Assembly: GCA_016124975.1 (NCBI GenBank)
Contig: WGMP01000051.1
Location: forward strand, 1 to 57,705
Length of the DNA stretch: 57,705 nt
Reading direction: 5' to 3'
Source: Phycisphaera sp.
GTDB lineage: Bacteria > Planctomycetota > Phycisphaerae > Phycisphaerales > SM1A02
Every line of letters starts with the position of its first letter. Position 1 is the stretch's first letter. Made by a program: the position numbers and the translations under genes. The notes under the pieces were generated by a model. The model saw nothing but the letters and a program-made list of their open reading frames with translations. It did not search any database and was not told the DNA's origin. Positions 44,629 to 53,017 of this stretch are shown here, one piece after another.

Positions 44629-45711
44629 TCACTTGCCGAGGGACGACCGTTGCATCAGGTTGCTCCCGACCTGGATTCGGAACGACGCTCCGAAGCCGTC
44701 GAACAGCGCGGCATCGTACTCGACGCCGCGCAAAACAAGCTCTCCGATGGCCGCACCGGGCGTCAGCGTAAGTGGCGTTCCATTCTGGAGATGCCGCAAC
44801 CAGACCTCGGGCCCTGTTGGCCCGTCCACGATGCCCGTGATCTGCCATTCCGCATACGGGAACGGGCTGTTCGGCGCGGCGAGTGCGGCGGGGTCGGTGA
44901 CGCCCACCGCAGTCGGCGGCTCTGCTCCTCCTCGCCCGCCCTTCCTGGCCGCGGCGCGCTCGGGAAGCGTCTTCAACTGGAAGGGGTTCGAGGAGAACAG
45001 TGCCGCGTATCGGGACGCGGACGCAAGTGCCTCTGGCTGCAGGACAAGCGGCTCCTTCGGCGACCTCCCAGGCAGGAAGAGATTCACCATCTTGAGAGTC
45101 AACCTGACCTTTTCTGCGTCCGCGCTTGGGTCGAGTCGGAAAGACTCGACGCGCTTGAGCCAAGGCTCCGCTTCCATGCGGAACATCAGGGCAAAGATCT
45201 TGTCGATCCGCCCAGAGGCCGTCAGGGTCGATTGAACTTCGACGAAATCAGGCTCCTCGCGCAGACGGCGCTGCTCCGGAGAGCGGAACTCGCCCTTGGC
45301 TGGGGTCGAGCGAGTCGTGGCAGTGCCCGTTGAGACCGAGAACTCGGTCAAACCGACTTCTTCGCACGCCCGATTGAGGCGGCGGCGGATCTCGCTGTCG
45401 ACCGTCTCGAGGGAGCCGCCGAGCGTGCGGTCTGCGAACGCTTGGATGCGCGCATCGAGCTGCGGGCGCGACTCGCGCCCCGCACGCGCGCTCGTGAGGA
45501 CACCGCGGAAGTTCGCGATGTCTGCAAGAAGCTTCTCGCGCTCGCTGGTCAGGCGCTTCTCACCCATGAGGAAGCCGACGACGATGGCCAGAACCGCGCC
45601 GCCCCCTGCGGCCCAGATCGGCCAACGCCGCGCGAGCTTGCGGAAACTGGCAGCGCGTGCAGCGGAGGCGACGCGCGCGTCGACAGCGGGAGGCGTGCGC
45701 GGGTCGCTCAT
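44629..45711 (-). CDS. PilO/GspM-like inner-membrane assembly protein
   Basis: 360 residues. A short cytoplasmic N-terminus, one transmembrane helix (WPIWAAGGGAVLAIVVGF, about 30-50), a coiled-coil-like stretch (TSEREKLLADIANF) and a periplasmic alpha/beta domain (DFVEVQSTLTASGRIDKIFAL) match PilO/GspM organisation. In type II secretion and type IV pilus systems this protein pairs with the PilN/GspL protein to form the inner-membrane platform under the secretin. The ATG overlaps the stop of the preceding gene (ATGA). Sequence identity to classical GspM is low; the call rests on topology and position. The longer frame upstream belongs to another reading frame of the neighbour and is spurious. 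Confidence 0.7.
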   Translation of the reverse strand: MSDPRTPPAVDARVASAARAASFRKLARRWPIWAAGGGAVLAIVVGFLMGEKRLTSEREKLLADIANFRGVLTSARAGRESRPQLDARIQAFADRTLGGSLETVDSEIRRRLNRACEEVGLTEFSVSTGTATTRSTPAKGEFRSPEQRRLREEPDFVEVQSTLTASGRIDKIFALMFRMEAEPWLKRVESFRLDPSADAEKVRLTLKMVNLFLPGRSPKEPLVLQPEALASASRYAALFSSNPFQLKTLPERAAARKGGRGGAEPPTAVGVTDPAALAAPNSPFPYAEWQITGIVDGPTGPEVWLRHLQNGTPLTLTPGAAIGELVLRGVEYDAALFDGFGASFRIQVGSNLMQRSSLGK

Positions 45712-47408
45712 GGCGTACGCTCCTTCGACGCCGCGGGCGCTGCGCCCTCCGCCGACGCTGCGGGAGACGCGGCGGCTTCGCCCGACTCGCCAAGCTTCGG
45801 CGCGAGTTCCGCCGTGCGAAGCGTGTAGGCGAACGGCGCGGGCAGGCGCTGCCCGCCGCGGCCGTCCGCGCCGGTCGAACTGAGCGTCACGCCGCGCGCT
45901 CGCACGAAGGCGTCGCGGAGAGCGTCGGCGGTGGCGCGGTCGCGCGCCTCGCCGGCGAGATCGAAGCGGAGCGTCGGCCGCGAGACGAAGGCGCCCTCGC
46001 GCGTGTACTCGACCTCGGAGTCGGAGAGCTGCGCGGAGATGCCCTCGAAGACGATCGCGTCCTGGTCTGGCGCGAAGCGATGGATGGCGTCGAGATAGGC
46101 GAGCCACTGCGGCTCGACCTTCGTCGCGACCTCGAGGTGGCGCACGAGGAACTCGTCGCGCTTCGAGCGGCGCAGCTCGGGGAGCGCGTTGCGCGCCTTC
46201 GCCTCGAGGTCTGCGCGCTGTTCCTCGAGGTCGCGCCACGAGCGCGCGCCGAAGGTCCAGCCCGCAAGCGCGGCGACCACCATCACGCCCGCGACGGCGA
46301 GGATCCGCTGGCGCGTGCGCGCGGCGACATCGATCTCGGGGGTCGGGTGCAGGAGGTCGATCGAGCGGCCATCGCCGCCATCCTCGAGGAGAAGCCCCGC
46401 GAGCGGGAAACACGCGCTGCGGAAGACCTCGCGCGCCGCGGGCGCAAGCCGATCGAGCGAGACGGCGGGGTGCGACTCGAGCCGCGCGCCGCGCACACCC
46501 GCCACGGGCTCGAGGCCCGCGAGCACGGCGGTCGCCGTCGCCGCGTCGCCAAGCACGAGGACGCGCGCGAGCCGCAGCGTCGGGTCGGCCGCGCGCATCG
46601 CCGCGAGCATGCGGCGAAGCTCCGAGAGGATTGCGGTCGCGCGAGACTGCGCCTCGCCCGCGATCGAGAAGCCGCGCGACTGGAGAAGCCTGCCGTCGCG
46701 CGCGACGGTGCATTCGCACTGCGCGGCCGTCGCGTCGATCGCAAGCACCGTTCCTGCGCCGAGCTCGGGCGCGCGTCGAAGGAGCGACACGACGCCAAGC
46801 GCGCGGATCGCCACGCGTGCCGCCGTGACCGCGCCCACGCGTGCAAGCGTCTCCGCGATGCGGGGCCGCGGCGCCGCGGCCAAGAGCACCGTGCTCCGCC
46901 CGTCCGAGCGGTCGACATGCATGAAGTCGCCCGCGGAGTCGACGCCTTCGATCGCGTAGTCGCGGCCGAGCGCCAGACGCGCCATGCTGCGGACCTCCGC
47001 CTCGTCGTCCGAGGGAAGCTCCGCCTCGCCGAGGAGCGTCTGCTCCCGCGAGAGCGCGACGAGCGGCGGGTCGTCGCCGAGGCCGAGCGCCGCGCGGACC
47101 TCCTTCGCGAGCCCGGCGCGCGCCGCAGGAACGGCGCCTTCAGCCGACGCCTCGCGCGGATCGACTTCCGCTCCGATCGCCCCCTCGACGCCAGTGGCGG
47201 CTTCGGTCTGAGCCTCGACCTCGACCTCGGCCTCAACCTCGGCCTCAACCTCGACCGCGGCCATCACCGACAGGGTGCCGCCCGCGCCGCGTTCCGCGCG
47301 CACGCCGCGCACCGTGCGCGCGTCGGCGTCAAGCGCTGTGGCGGGCGCCGTGCGGGTCGTCGCTGGGCGCTGGAGCCGCTGCAGGATCTGTGCGGGGAAC
47401 GAGGTCAT
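45708..47408 (-). CDS. PilM-PilN/GspL-like fusion protein
   Basis: 566 residues. The N-terminal part (to about 360) has PilM/GspL-like actin-fold features: TVLAIDATAAQCECTVARDG and RVLVLGDAATATAVLAGLEP. One transmembrane helix (about 368-387, ILAVAGVMVVAALAGWTFG) is followed by a coiled coil (SWRDLEEQRADLEAKARN) and a PilN-like periplasmic domain (IVFEGISAQLSDSEVEYT). This is the GspL layout, cytoplasmic domain plus periplasmic domain in one chain, which couples the assembly ATPase to the platform. An acidic low-complexity stretch of alternating Val/Glu/Ala (VEVEAEVEAEVEVEA) near residue 53 is unusual. No clear Shine-Dalgarno sequence. It overlaps the PilO-like gene by 4 bp. Confidence 0.72.
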   Translation of the reverse strand: MTSFPAQILQRLQRPATTRTAPATALDADARTVRGVRAERGAGGTLSVMAAVEVEAEVEAEVEVEAQTEAATGVEGAIGAEVDPREASAEGAVPAARAGLAKEVRAALGLGDDPPLVALSREQTLLGEAELPSDDEAEVRSMARLALGRDYAIEGVDSAGDFMHVDRSDGRSTVLLAAAPRPRIAETLARVGAVTAARVAIRALGVVSLLRRAPELGAGTVLAIDATAAQCECTVARDGRLLQSRGFSIAGEAQSRATAILSELRRMLAAMRAADPTLRLARVLVLGDAATATAVLAGLEPVAGVRGARLESHPAVSLDRLAPAAREVFRSACFPLAGLLLEDGGDGRSIDLLHPTPEIDVAARTRQRILAVAGVMVVAALAGWTFGARSWRDLEEQRADLEAKARNALPELRRSKRDEFLVRHLEVATKVEPQWLAYLDAIHRFAPDQDAIVFEGISAQLSDSEVEYTREGAFVSRPTLRFDLAGEARDRATADALRDAFVRARGVTLSSTGADGRGGQRLPAPFAYTLRTAELAPKLGESGEAAASPAASAEGAAPAASKERTP

Positions 47409-47471
47409 GAGGTCGTGCGTCTTCGGTCTCTTCTGTTGCCGCCCATCTTCGGGCGGGCGGGAGCGTGCGCG

Positions 47472-49082
47472 TCACGAGTCGTTGTCGACTCGTACATCGC
47501 GCCCCGTGGGCGTCGTGCGCGCGCGGCGCGCGGGCGGAGGTTCCATTGTCGCAGCCTGCTGCGGCTCGGCAACCCGACTCTGGCGGGATTGGGGTGAATT
47601 CATCGGGGCGGCTGCTCGCGCGGGCTCGCGCGGCTCTGCGAGAGTCGCCGCGAGCGGCTCCTCTCGCGAGTCCTCTCGCGGATCATCGCGCATTGCGTCC
47701 CGCGCGCCGGACTCGTTCGACTGGGATACGCCCGACGCCTGCGACTCGGCGCGCGCGAGAATGCGCGCGGTCTCGAGGAGCGACACATCGCGCAGGAAGA
47801 CGATGCGCGGCTCCTCGGCGCCCACATCGACGATGCAGTCGAACGCCGCGACGCGCCTGCCGACGCCAGGCACCGCAGAGGCGACGGAAGCCTGCGCGCC
47901 GTCCTCTGCGTCGCCGTCCGCGCCAAGCGGCATGTTCGAGGCCTCGACCCTGAAGCGCCACGCCGTCGACCGCGGGCTCACCTGCGCCACGATCTCCGCA
48001 TAGCGCTCGGGCGAAAGGACGCGCCGGTCGACGAGCCACGCGGTCGTGGCGCGTTCGTCCTCGTCGAGCGATTCACGCACATCGTCGATGCGCGCGGCGG
48101 CCTCTGCGCCGAGCCCGGGGAACGCCGTCAGCACCTCGCGCGGGGCGCGCGCCACATCGAGCCGCGCTGGCGCGAGCGCGCCCTCGTGCGTGGTGACGCG
48201 ATCGAGGATCGCGGCGATGCGCTCAGGCGGAACGCCGCGCCCCGCGAGCGCACTGGCGAGGCGCGCGTCGTCGGCCGCTCCGCGCGACTGCCGCACCACG
48301 GAGCGGAAGACCTCGCGCTCCGCGTCGCTGAACTCCTCAAGTGCGGCGGGAGTGGTGCCGCTCGACGCGAGAGCCGCATCGCCCGACGGGCCTTCGCCGA
48401 GAAGCGACACGAGGTCGACGCGCGGCGAGCCGTCTGCCGAGACGAGCGACTCGTGCGCGTGCACCGTGACAAGCGCGATCAGCGGACGCCCCGCCTCTGG
48501 CTCCATCGGCGCCTCTTCGCTGAACGCTGTACCCACGACGCGCAGGCCTCCGAGGAGCTCGCGCAGGGCGCGCAGCCGCTCCGCAGGCGCCACGATCGAG
48601 GCGGCTCCATCGATCGACGCCAGCGGGCGCACGGAACGCGCGGCCTCCATGAGCGCGCGGCGTTCAGGCGACGCGTCCTCGAGAAGCGCGGCCACCGCAT
48701 CGTCGCCCGCGCGCGCGAGGTCGAGCTTGGCGCCCTCGCTCTCGATGTAGCCACCGCCGGGCATCGGCGCCAGGCGCACCTCGACCATCTCGGCGCCTTC
48801 ACCCGTCGAGAAGACAAGCGAGTCGGCGAGGCCGAGCGACTCCGCGTCGGGCGTCGCCCCCGCCAGAATCGCGGCGCGCGACTGCGCCAGCCGATCCGCC
48901 ATGAGCGCGACGCCGTCGAGCGCGGCGTGGCGAAGCCGCGCCTCGCTCGCCGACGCCGCCGCGTGCACCGTGGCCGCGCGCGAGGCGAAGAGCGCGCCCG
49001 TCGTCACAAGCACGGCGGCCGCGACCACGACGACGACCGCCAGGAGCGCGAATCCGGCGCGGGTGCGGCGGCGGGTCTTCAC
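47472..49082 (-). CDS. GspK-like minor pseudopilin
   Basis: 536 residues. The N-terminus (RRRTRAGFALLAVVVVVAAA) is a pilin-type helix without the usual Glu5, as in GspK. The large globular part contains the helix-hairpin-helix-like GspK region (RVLSPERYAEIV, REVLTAFPGLGAEAAARI). GspK normally has about 330 residues; the extra length is an alpha-rich insert and a C-terminal Arg/Pro/Ser tail. In characterised systems GspK caps the pseudopilus with GspI and GspJ, encoded just upstream here. The GTG start overlaps the GspJ stop (GTGA). Confidence 0.8.
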   Translation of the reverse strand: MKTRRRTRAGFALLAVVVVVAAAVLVTTGALFASRAATVHAAASASEARLRHAALDGVALMADRLAQSRAAILAGATPDAESLGLADSLVFSTGEGAEMVEVRLAPMPGGGYIESEGAKLDLARAGDDAVAALLEDASPERRALMEAARSVRPLASIDGAASIVAPAERLRALRELLGGLRVVGTAFSEEAPMEPEAGRPLIALVTVHAHESLVSADGSPRVDLVSLLGEGPSGDAALASSGTTPAALEEFSDAEREVFRSVVRQSRGAADDARLASALAGRGVPPERIAAILDRVTTHEGALAPARLDVARAPREVLTAFPGLGAEAAARIDDVRESLDEDERATTAWLVDRRVLSPERYAEIVAQVSPRSTAWRFRVEASNMPLGADGDAEDGAQASVASAVPGVGRRVAAFDCIVDVGAEEPRIVFLRDVSLLETARILARAESQASGVSQSNESGARDAMRDDPREDSREEPLAATLAEPREPARAAAPMNSPQSRQSRVAEPQQAATMEPPPARRARTTPTGRDVRVDNDS

Positions 49083-49816
49083 GGCGAGCCCTCCCCGTCG
49101 CGGATCGAGCGCAACGCAAGTGCATCGACCCGCGGCGAACCCGCGATGCGGAAGAAGCGGCGTCGATCGGGAGGTGCGTCGAGCGTGGAAAGCGAGGAGG
49201 CCGATGAGGGTGCGCCTGCGACGCCGTCGCGGGCGTCGGTGCGGGCATCGGAGCCCGTGGATGCATCGCTCCGCGTGGAAGCACCGCCCCCCGCGAGCTC
49301 CGCCTCCTCGTCGCCGCCGAACCAGATGGAGACCTCGATTCCTGCGGGAAACACGCCTGATTCGCCGCTGTCGAAGGCGTCCGACCATCCACGCTCGCCG
49401 AGATAGCGGATGCGCATCGCGCGCACGGGCGCGGGCAGTGCAGCGGCGCGACCGTCGCGAACGATCTCAAGCCGCGCAGCGCCTCGCGAGAGCCGCACCT
49501 CGACGACGCCAGTCTCCGCGAAGAGCGCCTCGCGCTCGCCGCCGAGCCCGACCGCCGAGCGCACCACGCGCAGCGCGGACTCGTTGCCCGAGACGCCCGC
49601 GCCGAGCGACGCGTCCTCGACGACGGCCGTCGCCAGCGCGCGGTCGAGCGCGGAGAAGACGACCTCGGCGCTGTCGACGCGCGCCGTCATCTCGGCGAGG
49701 CGCGCGCGCGTGTCGGTGAGGTTGAGCGTGAAGACGCCGAGCGCACCGAGGAGCGCCCCGCCGATGGCGATGCCGACGAGCACCTCGATCAGCGTGAATC
49801 CGCGGCGCGCGCTCAT
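49079..49816 (-). CDS. GspJ-like minor pseudopilin
   Basis: 245 residues with a prepilin signal: MSARRG then FTLIEVLVGIAIGGALLGAL, with cleavage expected after Gly6 and Glu5 of the mature protein present. The GspJ-type domain follows (RVVRSAVGLGGEREALF, MRIRYLGERGWSDAF). The region after residue 170 is rich in Ser, Asp and Thr and looks disordered. The ATG overlaps the upstream stop (ATGA). It would form the pseudopilus tip with GspI and GspK. A prepilin peptidase gene is not in the window. Confidence 0.82.
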   Translation of the reverse strand: MSARRGFTLIEVLVGIAIGGALLGALGVFTLNLTDTRARLAEMTARVDSAEVVFSALDRALATAVVEDASLGAGVSGNESALRVVRSAVGLGGEREALFAETGVVEVRLSRGAARLEIVRDGRAAALPAPVRAMRIRYLGERGWSDAFDSGESGVFPAGIEVSIWFGGDEEAELAGGGASTRSDASTGSDARTDARDGVAGAPSSASSLSTLDAPPDRRRFFRIAGSPRVDALALRSIRDGEGSP

Positions 49817-50271
49817 CGTGCGCCCTCCGAGGTGCGCACGACGCGCTCGGCCACGGCAAGCACGGCGCCATCGGCGCCCGCGGCCGCGTCGGCGCGCATG
49901 CGCACGGTCGCCCGCGCAAGCGAAAGCGCGCTTCCGCGTGCGGCGCCCGGCGCAGGCAGGATCTCGATCGTCACGGCGAGCGCGTCGGCGTCGCCATCAT
50001 CCTGCGAATGGTCTCCGTCATCGGAGTCACCGAGGTCGCCAATGCTCACGAGGCCTGCGTCGAGTTCCGCAAGGCGCGACGCCGCGAGATCCTCCGCGCG
50101 CGCGCGAAGCTCCGCACGACGCACGCCGTCGAGCGCGCTCTGCAGCGCGGAGAGCGTGAGCGCGGCACCTGCCGCGAAGATCGCGATGGCAACGAGAAGC
50201 TCGAGAAGAATGCCGCCGCGCACCTTCCGCGCCGCGCTGTGCCGCAACGCGCCGCGCCGCGACGAGTTCAA
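49813..50271 (-). CDS. GspI-like minor pseudopilin
   Basis: 152 residues. The prepilin-type helix is GGILLELLVAIAIFAAGAAL with the conserved Glu5 context, followed by a short globular domain of GspI size. An acidic insert (SDDGDHSQDDGDAD) sits in the middle. The start is TTG at 50271, overlapping the TGA of the upstream gene (TTGA). This is unusual, and an internal start would lose the basic leader. It is between GspH and GspJ, the canonical order. Confidence 0.8.
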   Translation of the reverse strand: MNSSRRGALRHSAARKVRGGILLELLVAIAIFAAGAALTLSALQSALDGVRRAELRARAEDLAASRLAELDAGLVSIGDLGDSDDGDHSQDDGDADALAVTIEILPAPGAARGSALSLARATVRMRADAAAGADGAVLAVAERVVRTSEGAR

Positions 50272-51101
50272 CGGCCGCGCTCCCCGCGCACGCCGTCGAC
50301 AGGAGGCTCGAACTCGGGACGCTCAAACTCAGGCCGCTCGAACTCGGGACGCTCGAGCGCATCGTCGCCGCTGGTTCCATCGGACCCGTTGCCTCGCGCG
50401 GCGATGGCCTTCGTCTTGCCAGTCACGCTGTCGACCTGCAGCGCACGGATCGCGCCCGCGTCGGTCGACAGCAGGAAAATCGGCGCAAACACGGCTGTTC
50501 CGTCTGGCAGGAAGATCGCGAGGGTCTGCGAGCCCATGCTCTTCGCGCCATCGGACGCGGCTGCCTTCGCGACCGAATCGCCGCGCGCGCGCATGTCGCC
50601 GACTCCACCTGCCGCTTCTTCGGCGTCTCGACCATCGGCGTCTTCCGCCTCGAGCGCCACGCTCACGCCGCGCGGGAGGTCGAATCGCGCCCAGCTCGCC
50701 TTGATCGCGGACGGAATGTCGTCTTCGCCCGCGAACCCGAGGAAGCCGTCCTCCAGCGCGTCGTCGTCGCCGGGAACCACCGCCGGCGACATCCAGCGCG
50801 CCTCGACGCTGCCTGCGCCGCGCGTGAGTGAATCGACCTCGCCACCGACCTCGACCACGACCTCGACGGGCCGCCCCTGCTCGCGCGCCGCGGCGCGCGC
50901 CATCAGGAACTGCATCGCGAGCTGGTCCTCGGCCTGGTCGAGCTCTCGGTCTCCGAGCCAGCCCGCCGTCCACGGAAGAACGAGCGCAGCCGTCGCGATC
51001 ACGATCGCGAGGGCGATCATCACCTCGAGAAGCGACACGCCGCGCCGGCGCGATGGAGCCGCGCGGCGCTTCGCTTCGTGGTTGTCACGGGTCGCGTTCA
51101 T
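50268..51101 (-). CDS. GspH-like minor pseudopilin
   Basis: 277 residues, longer than usual GspH (about 170-200). A basic leader ends RRRG, then VSLLEVMIALAIVIATAAL with Glu5. The beta-rich domain shows QFLMARAAAREQGRPVEVVV and TLAIFLPDGTAVFAPIF, fitting GspH/FimT. The extra length is an acidic middle segment and a C-terminal tail with RPEFE repeated three times, encoded by 15-bp tandem repeats near 50310-50365. ATG 51101 lies 24 bp after the GspG stop. Confidence 0.8.
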   Translation of the reverse strand: MNATRDNHEAKRRAAPSRRRGVSLLEVMIALAIVIATAALVLPWTAGWLGDRELDQAEDQLAMQFLMARAAAREQGRPVEVVVEVGGEVDSLTRGAGSVEARWMSPAVVPGDDDALEDGFLGFAGEDDIPSAIKASWARFDLPRGVSVALEAEDADGRDAEEAAGGVGDMRARGDSVAKAAASDGAKSMGSQTLAIFLPDGTAVFAPIFLLSTDAGAIRALQVDSVTGKTKAIAARGNGSDGTSGDDALERPEFERPEFERPEFEPPVDGVRGERGR

Positions 51102-51125
51102 GGAAGTCGCTTGCCCACCGCTGCG

Positions 51126-51638
51126 TCAGCCGCCCGAAGCGCCCGAACCGCCCGAGAATTCGCTGAAGTCGTCGCCCGCCGCGTCCTGGCGCGCGGTGTG
51201 ATTCGTGATGTCGTCCTCGGTGCCTTCCTCGCCATCGGGGCCAAGGGAGACGACATCGAAGTCGGCGCCCTCGACGATCGTGCTCGGCTGGCGGTAGATC
51301 CACTCGCGTCCCCAGCGGTCGCGCGGCGCGGGCTCGGCGAGGTACGGCCGCGTGTACTTGGCGCGGTCCTCCTCGTTGGCGAGCGCGTCCTTCGACCAGA
51401 GGACGGCGAGGCCCTCCTCCTCGGTCGGCCAGCGCTTCATCTCGACGCGGAACTTCATCAGCTCGTTCTTGAAGGTGTTGATCTGCACCTGCGTCAGCCC
51501 GATGTCGGACTTGTCGCTGGCGCCGAGGAGATTCACGAGCACGAGCCCGCCGATCGCGAGCAGGATGCCGATCACGATGAGGAGTTCGAGGATGGTGAAG
51601 CCGTTGCGTCGGATGCGCGTCTTCATACGCTTCTGCAT
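51126..51638 (-). CDS. gspG: GspG-like major pseudopilin
   Basis: 170 residues from ATG 51638, with GGAG 6 bases upstream. The leader MQKRMKTRIRRNG precedes FTILELLIVIGILLAIGGL, a classic type IV pilin helix with Glu5. The GspG body is clear: WPTEEEGLAVL, RDRWGREWIYRQP and the Ca-binding loop SLGPDGEEGTEDDI. It would polymerise into the pseudopilus. A Gly/Ser-rich extension ends the protein. It follows gspF with a 133-bp gap in which a second promoter or processing site could lie. Confidence 0.92.
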   Translation of the reverse strand: MQKRMKTRIRRNGFTILELLIVIGILLAIGGLVLVNLLGASDKSDIGLTQVQINTFKNELMKFRVEMKRWPTEEEGLAVLWSKDALANEEDRAKYTRPYLAEPAPRDRWGREWIYRQPSTIVEGADFDVVSLGPDGEEGTEDDITNHTARQDAAGDDFSEFSGGSGASGG

Positions 51639-51771
51639 GGTGGTCTCCGCGTGTCCATGCGGGCGTCGCCCGCGGGGACGGCGAGTGTAGCCGCGGCACG
51701 CGGCGCGGCCCCGCGCCAAGGGCGAAACGCGCACGCAAGGTGCAGATTGCCCTGCAGCCTTTATCGGTCAC

Positions 51772-52965
51772 TCACAGCTGCGACGAGAGCTGCATCATCG
51801 GCACCACGAGCGCGAGGAAGATGAAGAGCACGACCGCCGCGATGAGGAGAAGCATCGCGGGCTCCATGAGGCGCAGCAGCGTGGCGAGCATGCGGTCGAT
51901 GCGCGACTCGAGCGTGTCGGCGAGGCGGACGAGCACCGAAGGAAGGTTGTTCGCGCTCTCGCCGACCGAGATCATCTCCACGACTTCCTCGGGGAAAAGT
52001 CCGCTTTCAGCGAGGGGCCGCGACAGCGGCTCGCCGTGACGGACGGCCTCCGCGGCCGCGTCGACCGCGGTGGCGAGCACGGGGTTTCCCGCGGAATCGC
52101 GCGCGATTCCCAGCGCCTGCAGCATGGGGATCCCGTTCTCGAGAAGCGTGCCGAGCATGCGCGCGAACCGCGCGACGGCGATCGACGAGAAGAGCGGGCC
52201 GAGGACGGGCACGCGCATGAGACGCCGCACCACGGCGACGCGCACGCGCGGGCTGCGCGCGGCCGCGACCACGCCGACGAGCGCCGCGACCGCGAGCCCG
52301 CCCATGAGCCACGCGTGCTCTGTGACGAGCGCGCTCGTCCCGAGCAGAATCCGCGTCGCGAAGGGGAGCTCGGGCATCTTCATGAAGTACTCCTCGAACT
52401 TCGGCACGAAGAAGACGAGCGCGGCCACGACGATGCCGAACCCGACGAGGAGGAGAAGCACGGGGTAGAGCAGGTTTCCGAGCACCTTGCCGCGGAGGTC
52501 CGCCTGCTGCTCGAGGAGCGACGCGAGGCGCGCGAGGACGGGCTCGAGGAACGCGCCGCGCTCGCCCGCGCGCACCATGGCGATGTGGACGGGCGCGAAG
52601 ACGCCGTTGCGGCCCTCCATCGCGTCGGCGAGCCGCTCGCCCGCGGCGAGGCGGTCGGCTACCTCGCCCCACGCGGCCGCGAGCGCGGGGTGCGATCGGG
52701 CCCGCGCGAGAAGCCGCAGCGCGCGCAGGAGCGGCACGCCCGCGCGCAGAAGTTCACTGAGCTGCCTGTAGCTTCCCGCGAGGGCGCGCGTGCCGATGCG
52801 CCCGCCGCGACGCGCCGCGTTCGCGGGCCGCACGCGGATCGGCGCGAGGCCCCGCGCTGCGAGTTCGGCAAGAACCGCAGCCTCGCTCGCGGCTTCCGTG
52901 CGGCCCGACACGCGTCGGCCACCTCCGTCGCGGGCGATGTAGGCGAAGTCGGGCACGGCGACCAT
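51772..52965 (-). CDS. gspF: GspF/PilC-type inner-membrane platform protein
   Basis: 397 residues, full length for the family. Two GspF domains, each with the typical helical bundle: LSELLRAGVPLLRALRLLA with MVRAGERGAFLEPVLARLA, and LGTLLENGIPMLQALGIA with MISVGESANNLPSVLVRLA. Three transmembrane helices lie near 165-188, 217-234 and 367-390. The N-terminus PDFAYIARDGGGRRVSGR is also family-like. It is the first gene of the operon and diverges from the cobalamin-binding-type gene. The GspE ATPase that normally precedes GspF is absent from the window. Confidence 0.93.
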   Translation of the reverse strand: MVAVPDFAYIARDGGGRRVSGRTEAASEAAVLAELAARGLAPIRVRPANAARRGGRIGTRALAGSYRQLSELLRAGVPLLRALRLLARARSHPALAAAWGEVADRLAAGERLADAMEGRNGVFAPVHIAMVRAGERGAFLEPVLARLASLLEQQADLRGKVLGNLLYPVLLLLVGFGIVVAALVFFVPKFEEYFMKMPELPFATRILLGTSALVTEHAWLMGGLAVAALVGVVAAARSPRVRVAVVRRLMRVPVLGPLFSSIAVARFARMLGTLLENGIPMLQALGIARDSAGNPVLATAVDAAAEAVRHGEPLSRPLAESGLFPEEVVEMISVGESANNLPSVLVRLADTLESRIDRMLATLLRLMEPAMLLLIAAVVLFIFLALVVPMMQLSSQL

Positions 52966-53017
52966 CCTACGCCATCGCGTGCGCAGGCCCGACGCCCGAG
53001 GACGCTACCTTGGGCGG

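Noticed and set aside
40822-45333. A 1503-codon open frame on the plus strand
   Set aside because: Antisense to the secretin and PilO-like genes, with the same low-complexity composition and no start signal or domain.
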